NCBI GenBank assembly: GCA_021830925.1
Contig: JAKBNS010000213.1
Span: forward strand, 1-38,934
Length of the DNA: 38,934 nucleotides
Source of the DNA: Pseudomonadota bacterium
GTDB lineage: Bacteria > Pseudomonadota > Gammaproteobacteria > Burkholderiales > Burkholderiaceae_C
Direction: 5' to 3'
Made by a program: the position numbers and the translations under genes. Below are positions 1-8,174 of this stretch, in pieces. Position 1 is the first letter of the stretch; every line of letters begins with the position of its first letter. The notes beneath the pieces are model-generated. The model did no database searches and was not told the DNA's origin. It saw only the letters and a program-made list of their open reading frames with translations.

Positions 1-110
1 GTTCGGGGCGCTCCGCACGTTCGGCGCGCTCCGGGCGTTCCGCACGCTCCGGGCGTTCCGCACGTTCCGGGCGATCCGCACGCTCGGTACGTTCCGTGCG
101 CTCGCCACGG
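1..110 (-). repeat. Degenerate hexamer/18-mer repeats in the rne tail
   Basis: The extreme left edge is a run of near-identical units that read on the minus strand as repeated [12 protein letters not shown] peptides in the RNase E tail. It is low-complexity, charged and in frame. The left boundary is unknown because the window ends inside it. Confidence 0.7.
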
Positions 111-2071
111 CCTCCGCGGCCACGCCCGCCGTTCGAGGCGCCATTGCCGGCAGCCGGGGCGGAGCTGGCCGCGCCGGCGCCGCGACGACCTTCGCCGGCG
201 TTCTCGCGGCCTTCGCCACGGCGGCCCTGGCCGCGGCCGTCGCGGCCGCGGCCGCGGCCTTCACCGCGCGCGGGCGCGGGCGCCTCGGCTTCGGCCTTGG
301 GCACGCTGGCGGGTGCCGACTGCGCAGCCGGGTCCGTGGGCGCCAGTACGCGGCGCAGCCAGCCGAACAAGCCGCCCGACGCGGCCTGTGCCGCGGGCGT
401 CGCCGCGGCAGGCGCCGGGGCCACGACGGCTGCCGGCTTCTCGGGCACCGGGGCCGGGCTGGGCGCCGGACCCTCGGGGGTGATCCCCCGCACCAGCGCT
501 TCCTGGCGCGGGCGCTCGTCCTTGGCCTGGCGCAGGATGGTCGTCTCCTGCTCCAGTTCCTCGGCCATGCGGTAGCTGGCGGGCAGGTTGTCCAGGCGCG
601 GATCGTCGTGCTTGAGGCGTTCGAGCTTGTAGTTCGGCGTCTCCAGCTGCTTGTTCGGCACCAGCAGCACGGCCACGCGCTGGCGCAGTTCGATCTTGGC
701 GATCTCGGCCCGCTTCTCGTTGAGCAGGAACGAGGCCACTTCCACCGGGACCTGTACGTGCACCGCGGCGGTGCCTTCCTTCATCGCCTCTTCCTGGATG
801 ATGCGCAGGATCTGCAGGGCGCTGGAATCCGTGTCCCGGATGTGGCCGGTGCCGTTGCAGCGCGGGCAGGTCACATAGGCGCCTTCGGACAGCGCCGGGC
901 GCAGGCGCTGGCGCGACACCTCGAGCAGGCCGAACTTGGAGATCTTGCTGGTCTGCACGCGCGCGCGGTCCTGGCGCAGGCAGTCCCGCAGCCGGTCCTC
1001 CACCGCGCGCTGGTTCTTGGCTTCATCCATGTCGATGAAGTCCATGACGATCAGGCCGCCGAGGTCGCGCAGGCGCATCTGGCGCGCGATCTCCTCGGCC
1101 GCTTCCAGGTTGGTGCGCAGCGCGGTGTCCTCGATCGCGGTGCCGCGCGTGGAGCGCGCGGAGTTCACGTCGATGGCCACCAGGGCCTCGGTGTGGTCGA
1201 TCACGATGGCGCCGCCCGACGGCAGATTCACCGTGCGCGAGTAGGCGGTCTCGATCTGGTGCTCGATCTGGAAACGCGAGAACAGCGGCAGGTCGTCGCG
1301 GTAGCGCTTGACCCGCCCGACGTTGTCGGGCATGACGTGCGCCATGAACTGGTGCGCCTGGTCGTGCACGTCCTGGGTGTCGATCAGGATCTCGCCGATG
1401 TCGCTGGTGAAGTAGTCACGGATGGCCCGGATGACCAGCGAGGATTCCTGGTAGATCAGGAAGGCGCCGCGCTGCGAATTGCCCGCCTCCTCGATGGCCG
1501 ACCACAGCTTGAGCAGGTAGTTCAGGTCCCACTGCAGCTCCTCGACGCTGCGCCCGATGCCCGCGGTGCGTGCGATCAGGCTCATGCCCTCGGGATACTG
1601 CAGCTGCTCCATGGTCTCGCGCAGTTCCTGGCGGTCGTCGCCCTCGATGCGCCGGCTCACGCCGCCGCCGCGCGGATTGTTGGGCATGAGCACCAGGTAG
1701 CGCCCGGCCAGGGAGATGAAGGTGGTCAGCGCGGCGCCCTTGTTGCCGCGCTCCTCCTTCTCCACCTGCACCAGCATTTCCTGGCCTTCGCGTATCACGT
1801 CCTGGATGCGCGCCTGCGAGGCCGGCACGCCTTCGCGGAAGTAGCGCCGGGAGATTTCCTTGAAGGGCAGGAAGCCGTGGCGTTCCTCGCCGTAGTCGAC
1901 GAAGCAGGCTTCCAGCGAGGGCTCCACGCGCGTCACGGTGGCGCGGTAGATATTGCCCTTGCGCTGTTCGCGGCCGACCTGCTCGATGTCGATGTCGAGC
2001 AGCTTCTGGCCGTCGACGATCGCCACGCGAAGCTCTTCGGCCTGCGTCGCATTGAACAACATGCGTTTCAT
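1..2071 (-). CDS. rne: Ribonuclease E, C-terminus cut by window edge
   Basis: Essential endoribonuclease for mRNA decay and rRNA/tRNA processing, working as a tetramer. About 690 codons are visible and no stop is reached. The N-terminus starts [10 protein letters not shown], followed by an S1-type RNA-binding region (about residues 36-120). The catalytic Asp pair lies in AIDVNS (Asp301) and MDFIDM (Asp344), and the Zn-link CPRC (Cys402/Cys405) joins dimers. Past about residue 510 the protein becomes Pro/Ala-rich and then Arg/Gly/Glu-rich, as in the disordered RNA- and degradosome-binding tail of this family. GGAGA lies 7 nt before the ATG (2079-2083), supporting this start. The gene is divergent from rluC. 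RNase G was considered, but the long basic tail favours RNase E. Confidence 0.96.
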   Translation of the reverse strand, partial: MKRMLFNATQAEELRVAIVDGQKLLDIDIEQVGREQRKGNIYRATVTRVEPSLEACFVDYGEERHGFLPFKEISRRYFREGVPASQARIQDVIREGQEMLVQVEKEERGNKGAALTTFISLAGRYLVLMPNNPRGGGVSRRIEGDDRQELRETMEQLQYPEGMSLIARTAGIGRSVEELQWDLNYLLKLWSAIEEAGNSQRGAFLIYQESSLVIRAIRDYFTSDIGEILIDTQDVHDQAHQFMAHVMPDNVGRVKRYRDDLPLFSRFQIEHQIETAYSRTVNLPSGGAIVIDHTEALVAIDVNSARSTRGTAIEDTALRTNLEAAEEIARQMRLRDLGGLIVMDFIDMDEAKNQRAVEDRLRDCLRQDRARVQTSKISKFGLLEVSRQRLRPALSEGAYVTCPRCNGTGHIRDTDSSALQILRIIQEEAMKEGTAAVHVQVPVEVASFLLNEKRAEIAKIELRQRVAVLLVPNKQLETPNYKLERLKHDDPRLDNLPASYRMAEELEQETTILRQAKDERPRQEALVRGITPEGPAPSPAPVPEKPAAVVAPAPAAATPAAQAASGGLFGWLRRVLAPTDPAAQSAPASVPKAEAEAPAPARGEGRGRGRDGRGQGRRGEGRENAGEGRRGAGAASSAPAAGNGASNGGRGRGGRGERTERTERADRPERAERPERAERPERAERAERPE

Positions 2072-2085
2072 GTTCGATTCTCCAT

Positions 2086-2103
2086 CCCGCCCTTCGGGGC
2101 GGG
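2086..2103 (-). promoter_or_regulatory. Hairpin just upstream of the rne ribosome binding site
   Basis: In the rne mRNA the order is CCCGCCC, loop CGAA, GGGCGGG, then two bases, then GGAGA and the start codon. The 7-bp GC stem is perfect. A stem this close to the Shine-Dalgarno sequence could affect ribosome access or serve as an RNase E recognition element. E. coli rne is known to be autoregulated through hairpins in its long leader; applying that here is inference. Confidence 0.5.
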
Positions 2104-2468
2104 GTGCTTGATGGCAACAGGGTCACGAGGACCCGACGTGCGCAGCAGGCTCGAATCGGAAACGGCAGAGGCCACGCGGCGCCGACTCATCCCGGCGCGA
2201 CGCACAGGACAGGGATCAGGCAGGTACCGGTGCGCGCGGCGCGGCCGACGGCCCTGCCCGGCGCGCGGCAGGGCGCTTGCGGCGGGCGGGGATCGGTGCT
2301 GGGCGGCGGGGTAAGTACGGCACGTGACTGGATCTTCTTGTCAGGGACCACGGCAGGGCCGGGTCGGCGGGGCATTCTGTCGATTCGCAACTCGGGCTTT
2401 GCGCGAGGTACCAGCCAGGCCGCGGGGAAGTCGGGTCGCGCCGCCGCATCGCGAGACGCGACGGCCAC

Positions 2469-2474
2469 TACAAT
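2469..2474 (+). promoter_or_regulatory. -10-like TACAAT, candidate distal rluC promoter
   Basis: TACAAT matches 5 of 6 bases of the -10 consensus. No good -35 precedes it. A start near 2481 would give rluC a leader of about 270 nt, antisense to the rne leader. Confidence 0.3.
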
Positions 2475-2745
2475 GCTGCTCGTGCGTCGCGCCCGGGTGC
2501 CGGAGCGTTCCCGGGCGGCGGTCCCACTGCGCGCAGCCCTCCTCGGCGGCCCGCGCGTGCAAAGGCGCGCGGCAGGTGCCGAAGTCGCTTCATGCGCTGC
2601 GGGATGCCCGCCAAGGCGGGCCATCGAGCGCCGGCGTGCACAGGCCATCGCCTTGTGCGTGACCAGCAACATGACCAGCACGACTACATTCCCCGCGTAG
2701 CCGGCGTGTCGGTGGAAGACTGTACGACGCGCGCTACGCCATTTC

Positions 2746-2751
2746 ATTATA
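2746..2751 (-). promoter_or_regulatory. Perfect -10 box (TATAAT), candidate rne promoter
   Basis: On the minus strand a perfect TATAAT occupies 2751-2746, a rare hexamer in this GC-rich DNA. Transcription would begin near 2739 and give an rne leader of about 670 nt. The best -35 candidate, TTGGCG at 2776-2771, has a 19-nt spacer and is weak. The box overlaps the first base of the rluC start codon. Confidence 0.4.
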
Positions 2752-3833
2752 TGCACTCCAGCCAAGCAGCCGCCAATGTGATCGCCGTCGACGAGTCGGG
2801 GGCCGGCCAGCGCCTGGACAATTTTCTCGCCCGCCGCCTCAAGGGCGTGCCGCGCAGCCACATCTACCGCATCGTGCGTTCGGGGGAGGTCCGGGTCAAC
2901 GGCGCGCGCGCCGAGGCCTCGCGCAAGCTCGAGCTCGAGGATCGCGTGCGAGTGCCCCCCGTGTTCGTCGACGCGGCCCCACCGGCGGCGCCCGCGCGCA
3001 ACTACGAGGTGCTGTACGAGGACGACTGGCTGCTGGCGGTGGACAAGCCGGCCGGGATCGCCGTGCACGGCGGCTCCGGGCTGAGCTGGGGCCTCATCGA
3101 GTCGCTGCGCAGCGCGCGCGGCGACCGCTTCCTGGAACTGGTACACCGGCTGGACCGCGACACCTCGGGCGTGCTGCTGCTGGCCCGCAAGCGCAGCGCG
3201 CTGACCGCGCTGCACGCCAGCCTTCGCCGGCGCGAGGCCGACAAACGCTACCTGGCGCTGGTGGCCGGCCTGTGGCAGGGCGACGCGGTGACCGTGGCCA
3301 AATCGCTGCACCGCTACCTCACGCCCAGCGGCGAGCGCCGCGTGCGCGTGGTCGATCCCGGGCAGGGCCAGGAAGCCCGCAGCCAGTTCCGCCCGCTGCA
3401 GCGCTTCGCCTGGCCGGACCCGGTGTGGGCGCAACGCACCGGCGTGGCCGGGCTGACCCTGGTGGAGGCCCGTATCCACACCGGGCGCACGCACCAGATC
3501 CGCGTGCACCTGCACAGCCTGGGCTATCCGGTGGCGGGGGACGAGAAATACGGCCTGGAGACGCTGAACCATGCGTTGGCGCAGGGCGAGGTGCCGCCCG
3601 GCGTCGGGCGCAATCCCCGCATGTTCCTGCACGCCGCGCGTCTGGCAGTGCAGCATCCGGGCGACGGGCGCGAGCTGGTGCTGCAGGCCGGATGGCCCGG
3701 CGCAGACGCCGAGTGGCTGGCGCGCCTGGCACGTGCCTGCGCGGTCCCTGCGCCAGGCGCCGCGCCGCGGAGCCGGCGTCGCGCTGATGCGAGCGCCGAT
3801 CGCGCGGGCTCCTTGGAGGCGCCGCGGCCATGA
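2751..3833 (+). CDS. rluC: 23S rRNA pseudouridine synthase, RluC type
   Basis: Predicted to convert specific uridines of 23S rRNA to pseudouridine. The 360-aa product has an N-terminal S4-type RNA-binding region (AGQRLDNFLARRLKGVPRSH) and the RluA-family catalytic block HRLDRDTSG with Asp135. Further conserved segments are RTHQIRVHL and VAGDEKYG. Length is somewhat above E. coli RluC (319 aa), with extra sequence in a low-complexity C-terminal tail. The ATG at 2751 sits just before the conserved IAVDESGAGQR segment. No clear ribosome binding site precedes it, so an internal GTG (2778) is possible. Its stop overlaps the next start as ATGA. RluD-type specificity cannot be excluded, but divergence from rne supports RluC. 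Confidence 0.9.
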   Translation: MHSSQAAANVIAVDESGAGQRLDNFLARRLKGVPRSHIYRIVRSGEVRVNGARAEASRKLELEDRVRVPPVFVDAAPPAAPARNYEVLYEDDWLLAVDKPAGIAVHGGSGLSWGLIESLRSARGDRFLELVHRLDRDTSGVLLLARKRSALTALHASLRRREADKRYLALVAGLWQGDAVTVAKSLHRYLTPSGERRVRVVDPGQGQEARSQFRPLQRFAWPDPVWAQRTGVAGLTLVEARIHTGRTHQIRVHLHSLGYPVAGDEKYGLETLNHALAQGEVPPGVGRNPRMFLHAARLAVQHPGDGRELVLQAGWPGADAEWLARLARACAVPAPGAAPRSRRRADASADRAGSLEAPRP

Positions 3834-4498
3834 ACCAGACCTGGGATCTGGTGGTGTTCGACTGGGACGGCACGCTGATGGATTCCACGGCCGCGATCAC
3901 CCGTGCCATCCAGGCGGCCTGCCGCGAGGTCGGCGTGCCGGAGCCGGCGGCCGAGCAGGCCACCCACGTGATCGGTCTCGGGCTGGGCGACGCGTTGCAG
4001 CGCGTGGCGCCCAGCCTCGACCCCGCGGATTACGAGCGCGTCGCGCGCGCCTACCGGCGCCACTACTTCGCGCATGCCGACGAACTCGTGCTGTTCGACG
4101 GGGTGGTGCCGTTGCTGCGCGAATTGCGCGACCACGGCATGCGCCTGGCGGTGGCCACCGGCAAGTCGCGCGCCGGACTGGAGCTGGCGCTGGAGCAAAG
4201 CGGGCTGCGCGGCCTGTTCGACGCCACGCGCACCGCCGATCAGACCCAGTCCAAGCCGCACCCGCGCATGCTGCTGGAACTGCTGGACGAACTCGTCGCC
4301 GATGCCGGCAGCGCGCTGATGGTGGGCGACACCACGCACGATCTGCAAATGGCGCTGAACGCGGGCGTGCGCTCGATCGGGGTCAGCTACGGCGCGCACG
4401 GCGCCGAGGAATTGCGCACCCTGCAGCCCCTGGGCGTGGCCGGCTCGGTGTCGGAGCTGCGCCGGATGCTGCTGCGCACAGGCACGCCGAATCCCTGA
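3830..4498 (+). CDS. HAD-superfamily hydrolase (Gph-like phosphatase)
   Basis: 222-aa haloacid-dehalogenase-type phosphatase. Motif I is DWDGT, with nucleophile Asp11 and acid/base Asp13. Motif II is the T of VATGKS, motif III the Lys of SKPHP, and motif IV GDTTHD. A helical cap lies between motif I and motif II (subclass IA). The substrate is not readable; phosphoglycolate phosphatase is the nearest named relative. The ATG overlaps the rluC stop (ATGA), implying translational coupling. A HAD hydrolase directly after rluC is a usual betaproteobacterial arrangement. Confidence 0.85.
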   Translation: MNQTWDLVVFDWDGTLMDSTAAITRAIQAACREVGVPEPAAEQATHVIGLGLGDALQRVAPSLDPADYERVARAYRRHYFAHADELVLFDGVVPLLRELRDHGMRLAVATGKSRAGLELALEQSGLRGLFDATRTADQTQSKPHPRMLLELLDELVADAGSALMVGDTTHDLQMALNAGVRSIGVSYGAHGAEELRTLQPLGVAGSVSELRRMLLRTGTPNP

Positions 4499-4520
4499 CG
4501 GTCCGGTTTTCGTCCGGACT

Positions 4521-4529
4521 TGCTATGCT
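4521..4529 (+). promoter_or_regulatory. Extended -10 promoter candidate for sppA
   Basis: TGCTATGCT fits the extended -10 pattern TGnTATnnT. It lies 42 nt before the sppA ATG, so the start point would be near 4536. A short inverted repeat GTCCGG/CCGGAC (4501-4519) sits directly upstream, between the HAD gene stop and this box. Confidence 0.4.
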
Positions 4530-4571
4530 GGAACAGGCTTCCGCCGCGCCACCCGCGGCGCCCCCCCGGGC

Positions 4572-5579
4572 ATGAGCATGAACCCGAACGACAACGAACC
4601 CACCCTCGGCGCGGCACCGTCGCGAACTCCGGCCGGAGCCCCGCCCGCGGCGTGGGAGCGCAGCGTGCTGGAACGCCTGGTCATGGACATCGTCGCCGAG
4701 CGCAGGCGTTCGCGGCGCTGGAGCGTGTTCTTCCGCCTGTGCGTGCTCGCGCTGGTGCTGGCGGTCGTGGCCGCGGCCTGGCGCGGGGGCGAAGGCTCCG
4801 GCACGGCTGCCTCCGGGCCGCACGTCGCCGTGGTCGACCTGCGAGGCGAGATGTCCGCCACCAGCAACGCCAGCGCCGACAACATCGACGCGTCGCTGCG
4901 CGACGCCTTCGCCTCGCCGCAGACCCGCGCGGTCATCCTGCGCATCAACAGCCCCGGCGGATCGCCGGTGCAGGCCAGCCGCATCAACGCGGAGATCTGG
5001 CGCCTGCGCGCGCTGCACAAGGACATCCCGGTCTACGCGGTATGCGACGAAGCCTGCGCCTCGGCCGCCTACTACGTGGCGGTGGCCGCCGACCGCATCT
5101 ACGTGAATCCGGCCAGTCTGGTGGGCTCGATCGGGGTGCTGATGAACGGCTTCGGCTTCTCCGGCCTGATGGACAAGCTGGGGATCACGCGACGTCTGCT
5201 CACCGCGGGTTCGAACAAGGGGTTCATGGATCCCTTCAGCCCGATGACTCCGCAGCAGAAGCAGTACGCGCTGGCCATGCTCGAGCAGATCCACCAGCAA
5301 TTCATCGCCGCGGTGAAAAAAGGCCGGGGCTCGCGCCTGAAAATCGACGACCAGACCTTCTCGGGCCTGGTGTGGACCGGCGAATCCGCGGTGCAGCAGG
5401 GCCTGGCCGACGGCTACGGCGACACGCGAAGCGTGGCGCGCGACGTGGTGCACGAAACCCGCCTGGTGGACTTCACCCGCCGCGAGAACGTGGTGGATCG
5501 ACTGGCCCAGCGCTTCGGCGCATCCATCGGCATGGGCGCGGCCCGTGAAGCCCTGCCGCAGGGGTGGTCGTTGCAATGA
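4572..5579 (+). CDS. sppA: S49-family signal peptide peptidase (SppA-like)
   Basis: Membrane-anchored serine protease expected to degrade cleaved signal peptides or membrane-protein remnants on the periplasmic side. The 335-aa protein has a polar N-terminus, one transmembrane segment (about residues 53-74) and a single S49 domain, so it is the short form rather than the double-domain E. coli SppA. Landmarks are the NSPGGSP segment, CASAAYY with likely nucleophile Ser164, and the general base Lys216 in AGSNKGFMDPF. ATG at 4572 and a second at 4578 are equally usable. Its 3' end faces the RsmI-like gene. Confidence 0.88.
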   Translation: MSMNPNDNEPTLGAAPSRTPAGAPPAAWERSVLERLVMDIVAERRRSRRWSVFFRLCVLALVLAVVAAAWRGGEGSGTAASGPHVAVVDLRGEMSATSNASADNIDASLRDAFASPQTRAVILRINSPGGSPVQASRINAEIWRLRALHKDIPVYAVCDEACASAAYYVAVAADRIYVNPASLVGSIGVLMNGFGFSGLMDKLGITRRLLTAGSNKGFMDPFSPMTPQQKQYALAMLEQIHQQFIAAVKKGRGSRLKIDDQTFSGLVWTGESAVQQGLADGYGDTRSVARDVVHETRLVDFTRRENVVDRLAQRFGASIGMGAAREALPQGWSLQ

Positions 5580-5582
5580 GAC

Positions 5583-5633
5583 CCGCGGCCCGGGGCGGGG
5601 CCGGCTGGTCTCGCCGACGCTGCCGCGGCTTTT
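5583..5633. terminator. Possible terminator between convergent genes
   Basis: Inverted arms CCGCGGC (5583-5589) and GCCGCGG (5622-5628) flank 32 nt of GC-rich sequence, and the right arm is followed by cTTTT. It lies between the stops of sppA and the RsmI-like gene. The loop is long, so the call is weak. Confidence 0.3.
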
Positions 5634-5639
5634 GCGCGC

Positions 5640-6434
5640 TCAGGCAGGCATGGCCAGCAGCGAGAACATGGTCGGCGCGCGCGGCGGCAGCCGATCGAGT
5701 TCGGTGCGCCACTGCGCCGCGCTGCGCGTGCGCACGAAACCCTGCGGCGCGGTGAGATCGCAGGCCACGCTGACCCGCGTGTCGGGGCGCAGCACGTGGG
5801 CCAGCGCATGCAGCAGCGCGGCGTTCCGGTAGGGCGTCTCGATGAACATCTGGGTCTGCCGGCGCTGCGCACTGTCGCGCTCGAGCGCCTGCAGGGCCTT
5901 GCGCCGCGCCTCCTCGGCCATCGGCAGGTAGCCGTGGAAGGCGAAGCACTGGCCGTCCAGCCCGCCGGCCATCAGGGCCAGCAGCAGGCTGCTGGGGCCG
6001 ACCAGCGGCAGGACCCGCAAGCCCAGTTCGTGCGCCTGAGCGACCACCGCGGCGCCGGGATCGGCCACGCAGGGGGCGCCGGCCTCCGACACGAGGCCCA
6101 GGTCGAATCCCTGCAGCGCGGGAGCCAGCAGCGAACGGGCTGCGTCGGCGTCGAGTTGCTGGTGCTTGGGCAGCACGGTCAGTTGCTGCTGCTGCAGCGG
6201 CACCTGCAGCGGGCATACAGCGTTGAGCGCGCCCAGGAAGCCGCGCGCGGTCTTCGCGTTCTCGACGATCCAGTGCCGCAGTCCGGCCGCGGCCTGCAAG
6301 GTGCCCAGCGGGAGCACCTGCGCCAGCGGCGTGGCCTCGACGTCGGCCAGCGGTGTGGGCACCAACAGTAGCCGCCCGCGCTTGTCCGAGCCCGACGTCG
6401 GGCCATCGGAGGGGTCCATCGCGGACGAGCTCAT
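5640..6434 (-). CDS. SAM-dependent methyltransferase, RsmI/tetrapyrrole methylase family
   Basis: 264-aa protein resembling RsmI, the 16S rRNA 2'-O-methyltransferase. It carries the family blocks SEAGAPCVADPGA and LVGPSSLLLAL followed by FHGYLP, and FIETPYRN corresponds to the ESPHR block. The N-terminal GTPIGNL motif of canonical RsmI is replaced by VPTPLADVEATPL, so this is more likely the divergent paralogue that travels with maf than the housekeeping RsmI. The start at 6434 overlaps the maf stop as ATGA, giving coupled translation. Substrate unknown. Confidence 0.8.
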   Translation of the reverse strand: MSSSAMDPSDGPTSGSDKRGRLLLVPTPLADVEATPLAQVLPLGTLQAAAGLRHWIVENAKTARGFLGALNAVCPLQVPLQQQQLTVLPKHQQLDADAARSLLAPALQGFDLGLVSEAGAPCVADPGAAVVAQAHELGLRVLPLVGPSSLLLALMAGGLDGQCFAFHGYLPMAEEARRKALQALERDSAQRRQTQMFIETPYRNAALLHALAHVLRPDTRVSVACDLTAPQGFVRTRSAAQWRTELDRLPPRAPTMFSLLAMPA

Positions 6435-7060
6435 GCGGCCTCGCCCGCCAGCAGGTCGAATCCCGCACGCTGCAGCATGTCGCATACCGCGATCAGCGGC
6501 AGGCCCACCAGCGCGGTCGGATCCTCGCTGCGCACGCTTTGCAGCAGCGCGATGCCAAGCCCTTCGGACTTGGCGCTGCCCGCGCAGTCATAGGGCTGTT
6601 CGGCCAGCAGGTAGGCGCGCAAGCGCGCGTCGTCCAGTTCGCGCATGCGCACCCAGGTCGGAACCTCGCGCACCTGCACGTCGCCGTCCGGGTCCACCAG
6701 GGCCACCGCGGTGTGGAACACGGCTTCGCGGCCTCGCAGATGGCGCAACTGCCCGAGCGCGGCCTCGAAGCCGCCCGGCTTGCCCAGGATCTCGCCCTCG
6801 CAGGCGCAGACCTGGTCGGAGCCGATGACCCAGGCGGGGCCGGCCGTCGCTGCCACGGCCAGCGCCTTTTCCCGTGCCAGGCGCAGCGCCAGGTGGCGCG
6901 GGGCCTCGCCAGGCACGCGGGTCTCGTCCACGTGGGGCGCCTGCACCGCGAAAGGTACGCGCAGACGTTGCAGCAATTCGCGCCGATAGGCAGAGGTCGA
7001 CGCGAGAATCAGGGGAGAGCGCACGGGCGACCCGTGCGGCCTCGGGGAGTTCGAATCCAT
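6431..7060 (-). CDS. maf: Maf-family nucleotide pyrophosphatase (YceF type)
   Basis: 209-aa house-cleaning NTP pyrophosphatase; the YceF subgroup hydrolyses m7GTP. The N-terminal signature LILASTSAYRRELLQRL, the catalytic block IGSDQVC and the GKPG loop are present. The C-terminal AGSAKSEGLGIALL and DPTALVGLPL segments are also typical. The first about 14 residues are a non-conserved extension. The ATG at 7060 overlaps the upstream gene's stop (TGATG). Proximity to yceD-rpmF-plsX agrees with yceF in other proteobacteria, although here two transport genes intervene. Confidence 0.9.
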   Translation of the reverse strand: MDSNSPRPHGSPVRSPLILASTSAYRRELLQRLRVPFAVQAPHVDETRVPGEAPRHLALRLAREKALAVAATAGPAWVIGSDQVCACEGEILGKPGGFEAALGQLRHLRGREAVFHTAVALVDPDGDVQVREVPTWVRMRELDDARLRAYLLAEQPYDCAGSAKSEGLGIALLQSVRSEDPTALVGLPLIAVCDMLQRAGFDLLAGEAA

Positions 7061-7485
7061 CAGTCCTTCTCGAAAAAGCGGCCTTCGATCCAGGCCCCCA
7101 GCAGGATGCCGCCGACCACCCACAGCAGCGGCCAGTTGCCCACGCCCAGGCCGGCCAGCGCCGGCCCCGGGCACACGCCGCTGAGGCCCCAGCCGACGCC
7201 GAACAAGGCCGAGCCCGCCAGGATGCGGCGATTGAAGGGCGACGGGTGTTTCGCCCAGCCCAGGCCGAACAGGGGTCGGGCGAACAGGCGCGGCAGCAGG
7301 CGATAGGCCAGCAGCACCGTGCCCGCGGCGCCGCCCATGACCAGCAGCAGTCCCATGTCGTGCAACAGCAGGAAGCTCAGGATGGCCTCGGGGCGGACCA
7401 TCGTGGACCAGGCCAGGCCGAAGCCGAACAGCACGCCGGCGAGCAGCGCCGACACCATCACCGGGGCGGTACGTACGTGTTTCAT
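7060..7485 (-). CDS. YeeE/YedE-family membrane protein, C-terminal-half type
   Basis: 141-aa inner-membrane protein with about four hydrophobic segments. It carries the family loop GLSGVCPGPAL with its conserved Cys. YeeE/YedE (TsuA-like) proteins import thiosulfate or related sulfur compounds, and many bacteria encode the two halves as separate small proteins. This is the second half; the first is encoded 15 bp upstream at 7501-7977. A GGAGAGGG ribosome binding site lies just before the ATG. The exact sulfur substrate is not readable. Confidence 0.8.
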   Translation of the reverse strand: MKHVRTAPVMVSALLAGVLFGFGLAWSTMVRPEAILSFLLLHDMGLLLVMGGAAGTVLLAYRLLPRLFARPLFGLGWAKHPSPFNRRILAGSALFGVGWGLSGVCPGPALAGLGVGNWPLLWVVGGILLGAWIEGRFFEKD

Positions 7486-7500
7486 GATCCCTCTCCCCGA

Positions 7501-7977
7501 TCAGAACCCGCCCGCCGCACGCACACCGTGCGCGGTCAGGATGGCGGTGGCGAGGAACACGCATACGGCCACCAGCGACTGCCATTGCAGCGAGCCCAGG
7601 CCGCAGATGCCGTGCCCGGATGTGCAGCCTCCGCCCATGCGCGCGCCGAAGCCGGCGAACACGCCGCCCAACGCCAGTTGCCAGCGGGGCACGGCCGTCA
7701 CGAAGGGATGCCCGTGCATGCCCGTGAATAGATACGCGAGTCCACCCAGGATCATCCCGGCGCCATAGAACATGCGCCAATTTCGGGTTCCTACCAGGCG
7801 GGGGCTCTGGAAATGAGGCCATGTGCTGAACCACGACCAGACGGCGCTGTACGCGGTGCTCACGCCGCCGATGAATCCGGTGAGTCCGAACAACAGACTG
7901 ACCCCCAGTCCGATGACCACTCCGCCGCCCAGAAAATGGAACCAGCCGGTGGGAAATAGATGTGCCAAGGTCTGCAT
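7501..7977 (-). CDS. YeeE/YedE-family membrane protein, N-terminal-half type
   Basis: 158-aa inner-membrane protein with about four hydrophobic segments and the signature GGGCTSGHGICGLG. Its Cys residues are thought to relay the sulfur substrate in this family. The longer open frame reaches 8070, but its first 31 residues are basic and unlike the family. The ATG at 7977 (MQTLAHLFP) directly precedes the first membrane segment. It is the first gene of the minus-strand group that continues into the partner protein, maf and the methylase. No sulfur-responsive regulator gene is adjacent. Confidence 0.8.
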   Translation of the reverse strand: MQTLAHLFPTGWFHFLGGGVVIGLGVSLLFGLTGFIGGVSTAYSAVWSWFSTWPHFQSPRLVGTRNWRMFYGAGMILGGLAYLFTGMHGHPFVTAVPRWQLALGGVFAGFGARMGGGCTSGHGICGLGSLQWQSLVAVCVFLATAILTAHGVRAAGGF

Positions 7978-8038
7978 GGCGATGCTCGATGCTTCGAAAA
8001 GAAGGGAATGCCGGCGCGCAGGCCTGGAACAAGCTGCA

Positions 8039-8044
8039 AGTGTA
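8039..8044 (-). promoter_or_regulatory. -10-like TACACT upstream of the sulfur-transport genes
   Basis: The minus strand carries TACACT about 62 nt before the ATG at 7977. No matching -35 is seen. It is divergent from the yceD promoter candidate. Confidence 0.25.
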
Positions 8045-8161
8045 GGGTGCAGTCCGGCCCGCCGGCGCACGCCCGGCGGGCTCCGGGGCGTAGCTGCGCC
8101 GACGGCGAGTCTTCATCGTACTCGCCCGGGTATCGGTGTGCGCGCTCCGGGTGCGGCGGGA

Positions 8162-8167
8162 TACACT
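8162..8167 (+). promoter_or_regulatory. -10-like TACACT immediately before yceD
   Basis: TACACT ends 7 nt before the yceD ATG, so transcription would begin at or next to the start codon and the mRNA would be leaderless. No Shine-Dalgarno sequence lies in the gap, which agrees with this. Confidence 0.35.
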
Positions 8168-8174
8168 CTCTTGC

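Larger units (their letters stand above)
2072..2750. other. rne-rluC divergent intergenic region, 679 bp
   Basis: No convincing gene is present. On the minus strand this is the rne leader, with a hairpin directly before the Shine-Dalgarno sequence (2086-2103) and a perfect TATAAT at its far end (2746-2751). On the plus strand a TACAAT lies at 2469-2474, which could start a transcript into rluC. A second GC-rich inverted repeat, GCCCGCC-aa-GGCGGGC, is at 2606-2621. The open frames here are typical chance frames of GC-rich DNA. Confidence 0.6.

Noticed and set aside
608-2314. Long plus-strand open frame (568 codons) opposite rne
   Set aside because: It is antisense to RNase E, whose motifs are intact. 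The product is a His/Asp/Val-rich shadow typical of GC-rich codon use.
2482-2700. Short plus-strand frame starting 7 nt after the TACAAT at 2469
   Set aside because: The 72-residue product is Arg/Ala-rich without any family-like segment. The promoter may be real but a gene cannot be supported.
2745-2750. CATTAT read as a plus-strand -10 for rluC
   Set aside because: It touches the start codon, so transcription would begin inside the gene. The same bases form a perfect TATAAT on the minus strand, which is the better reading.
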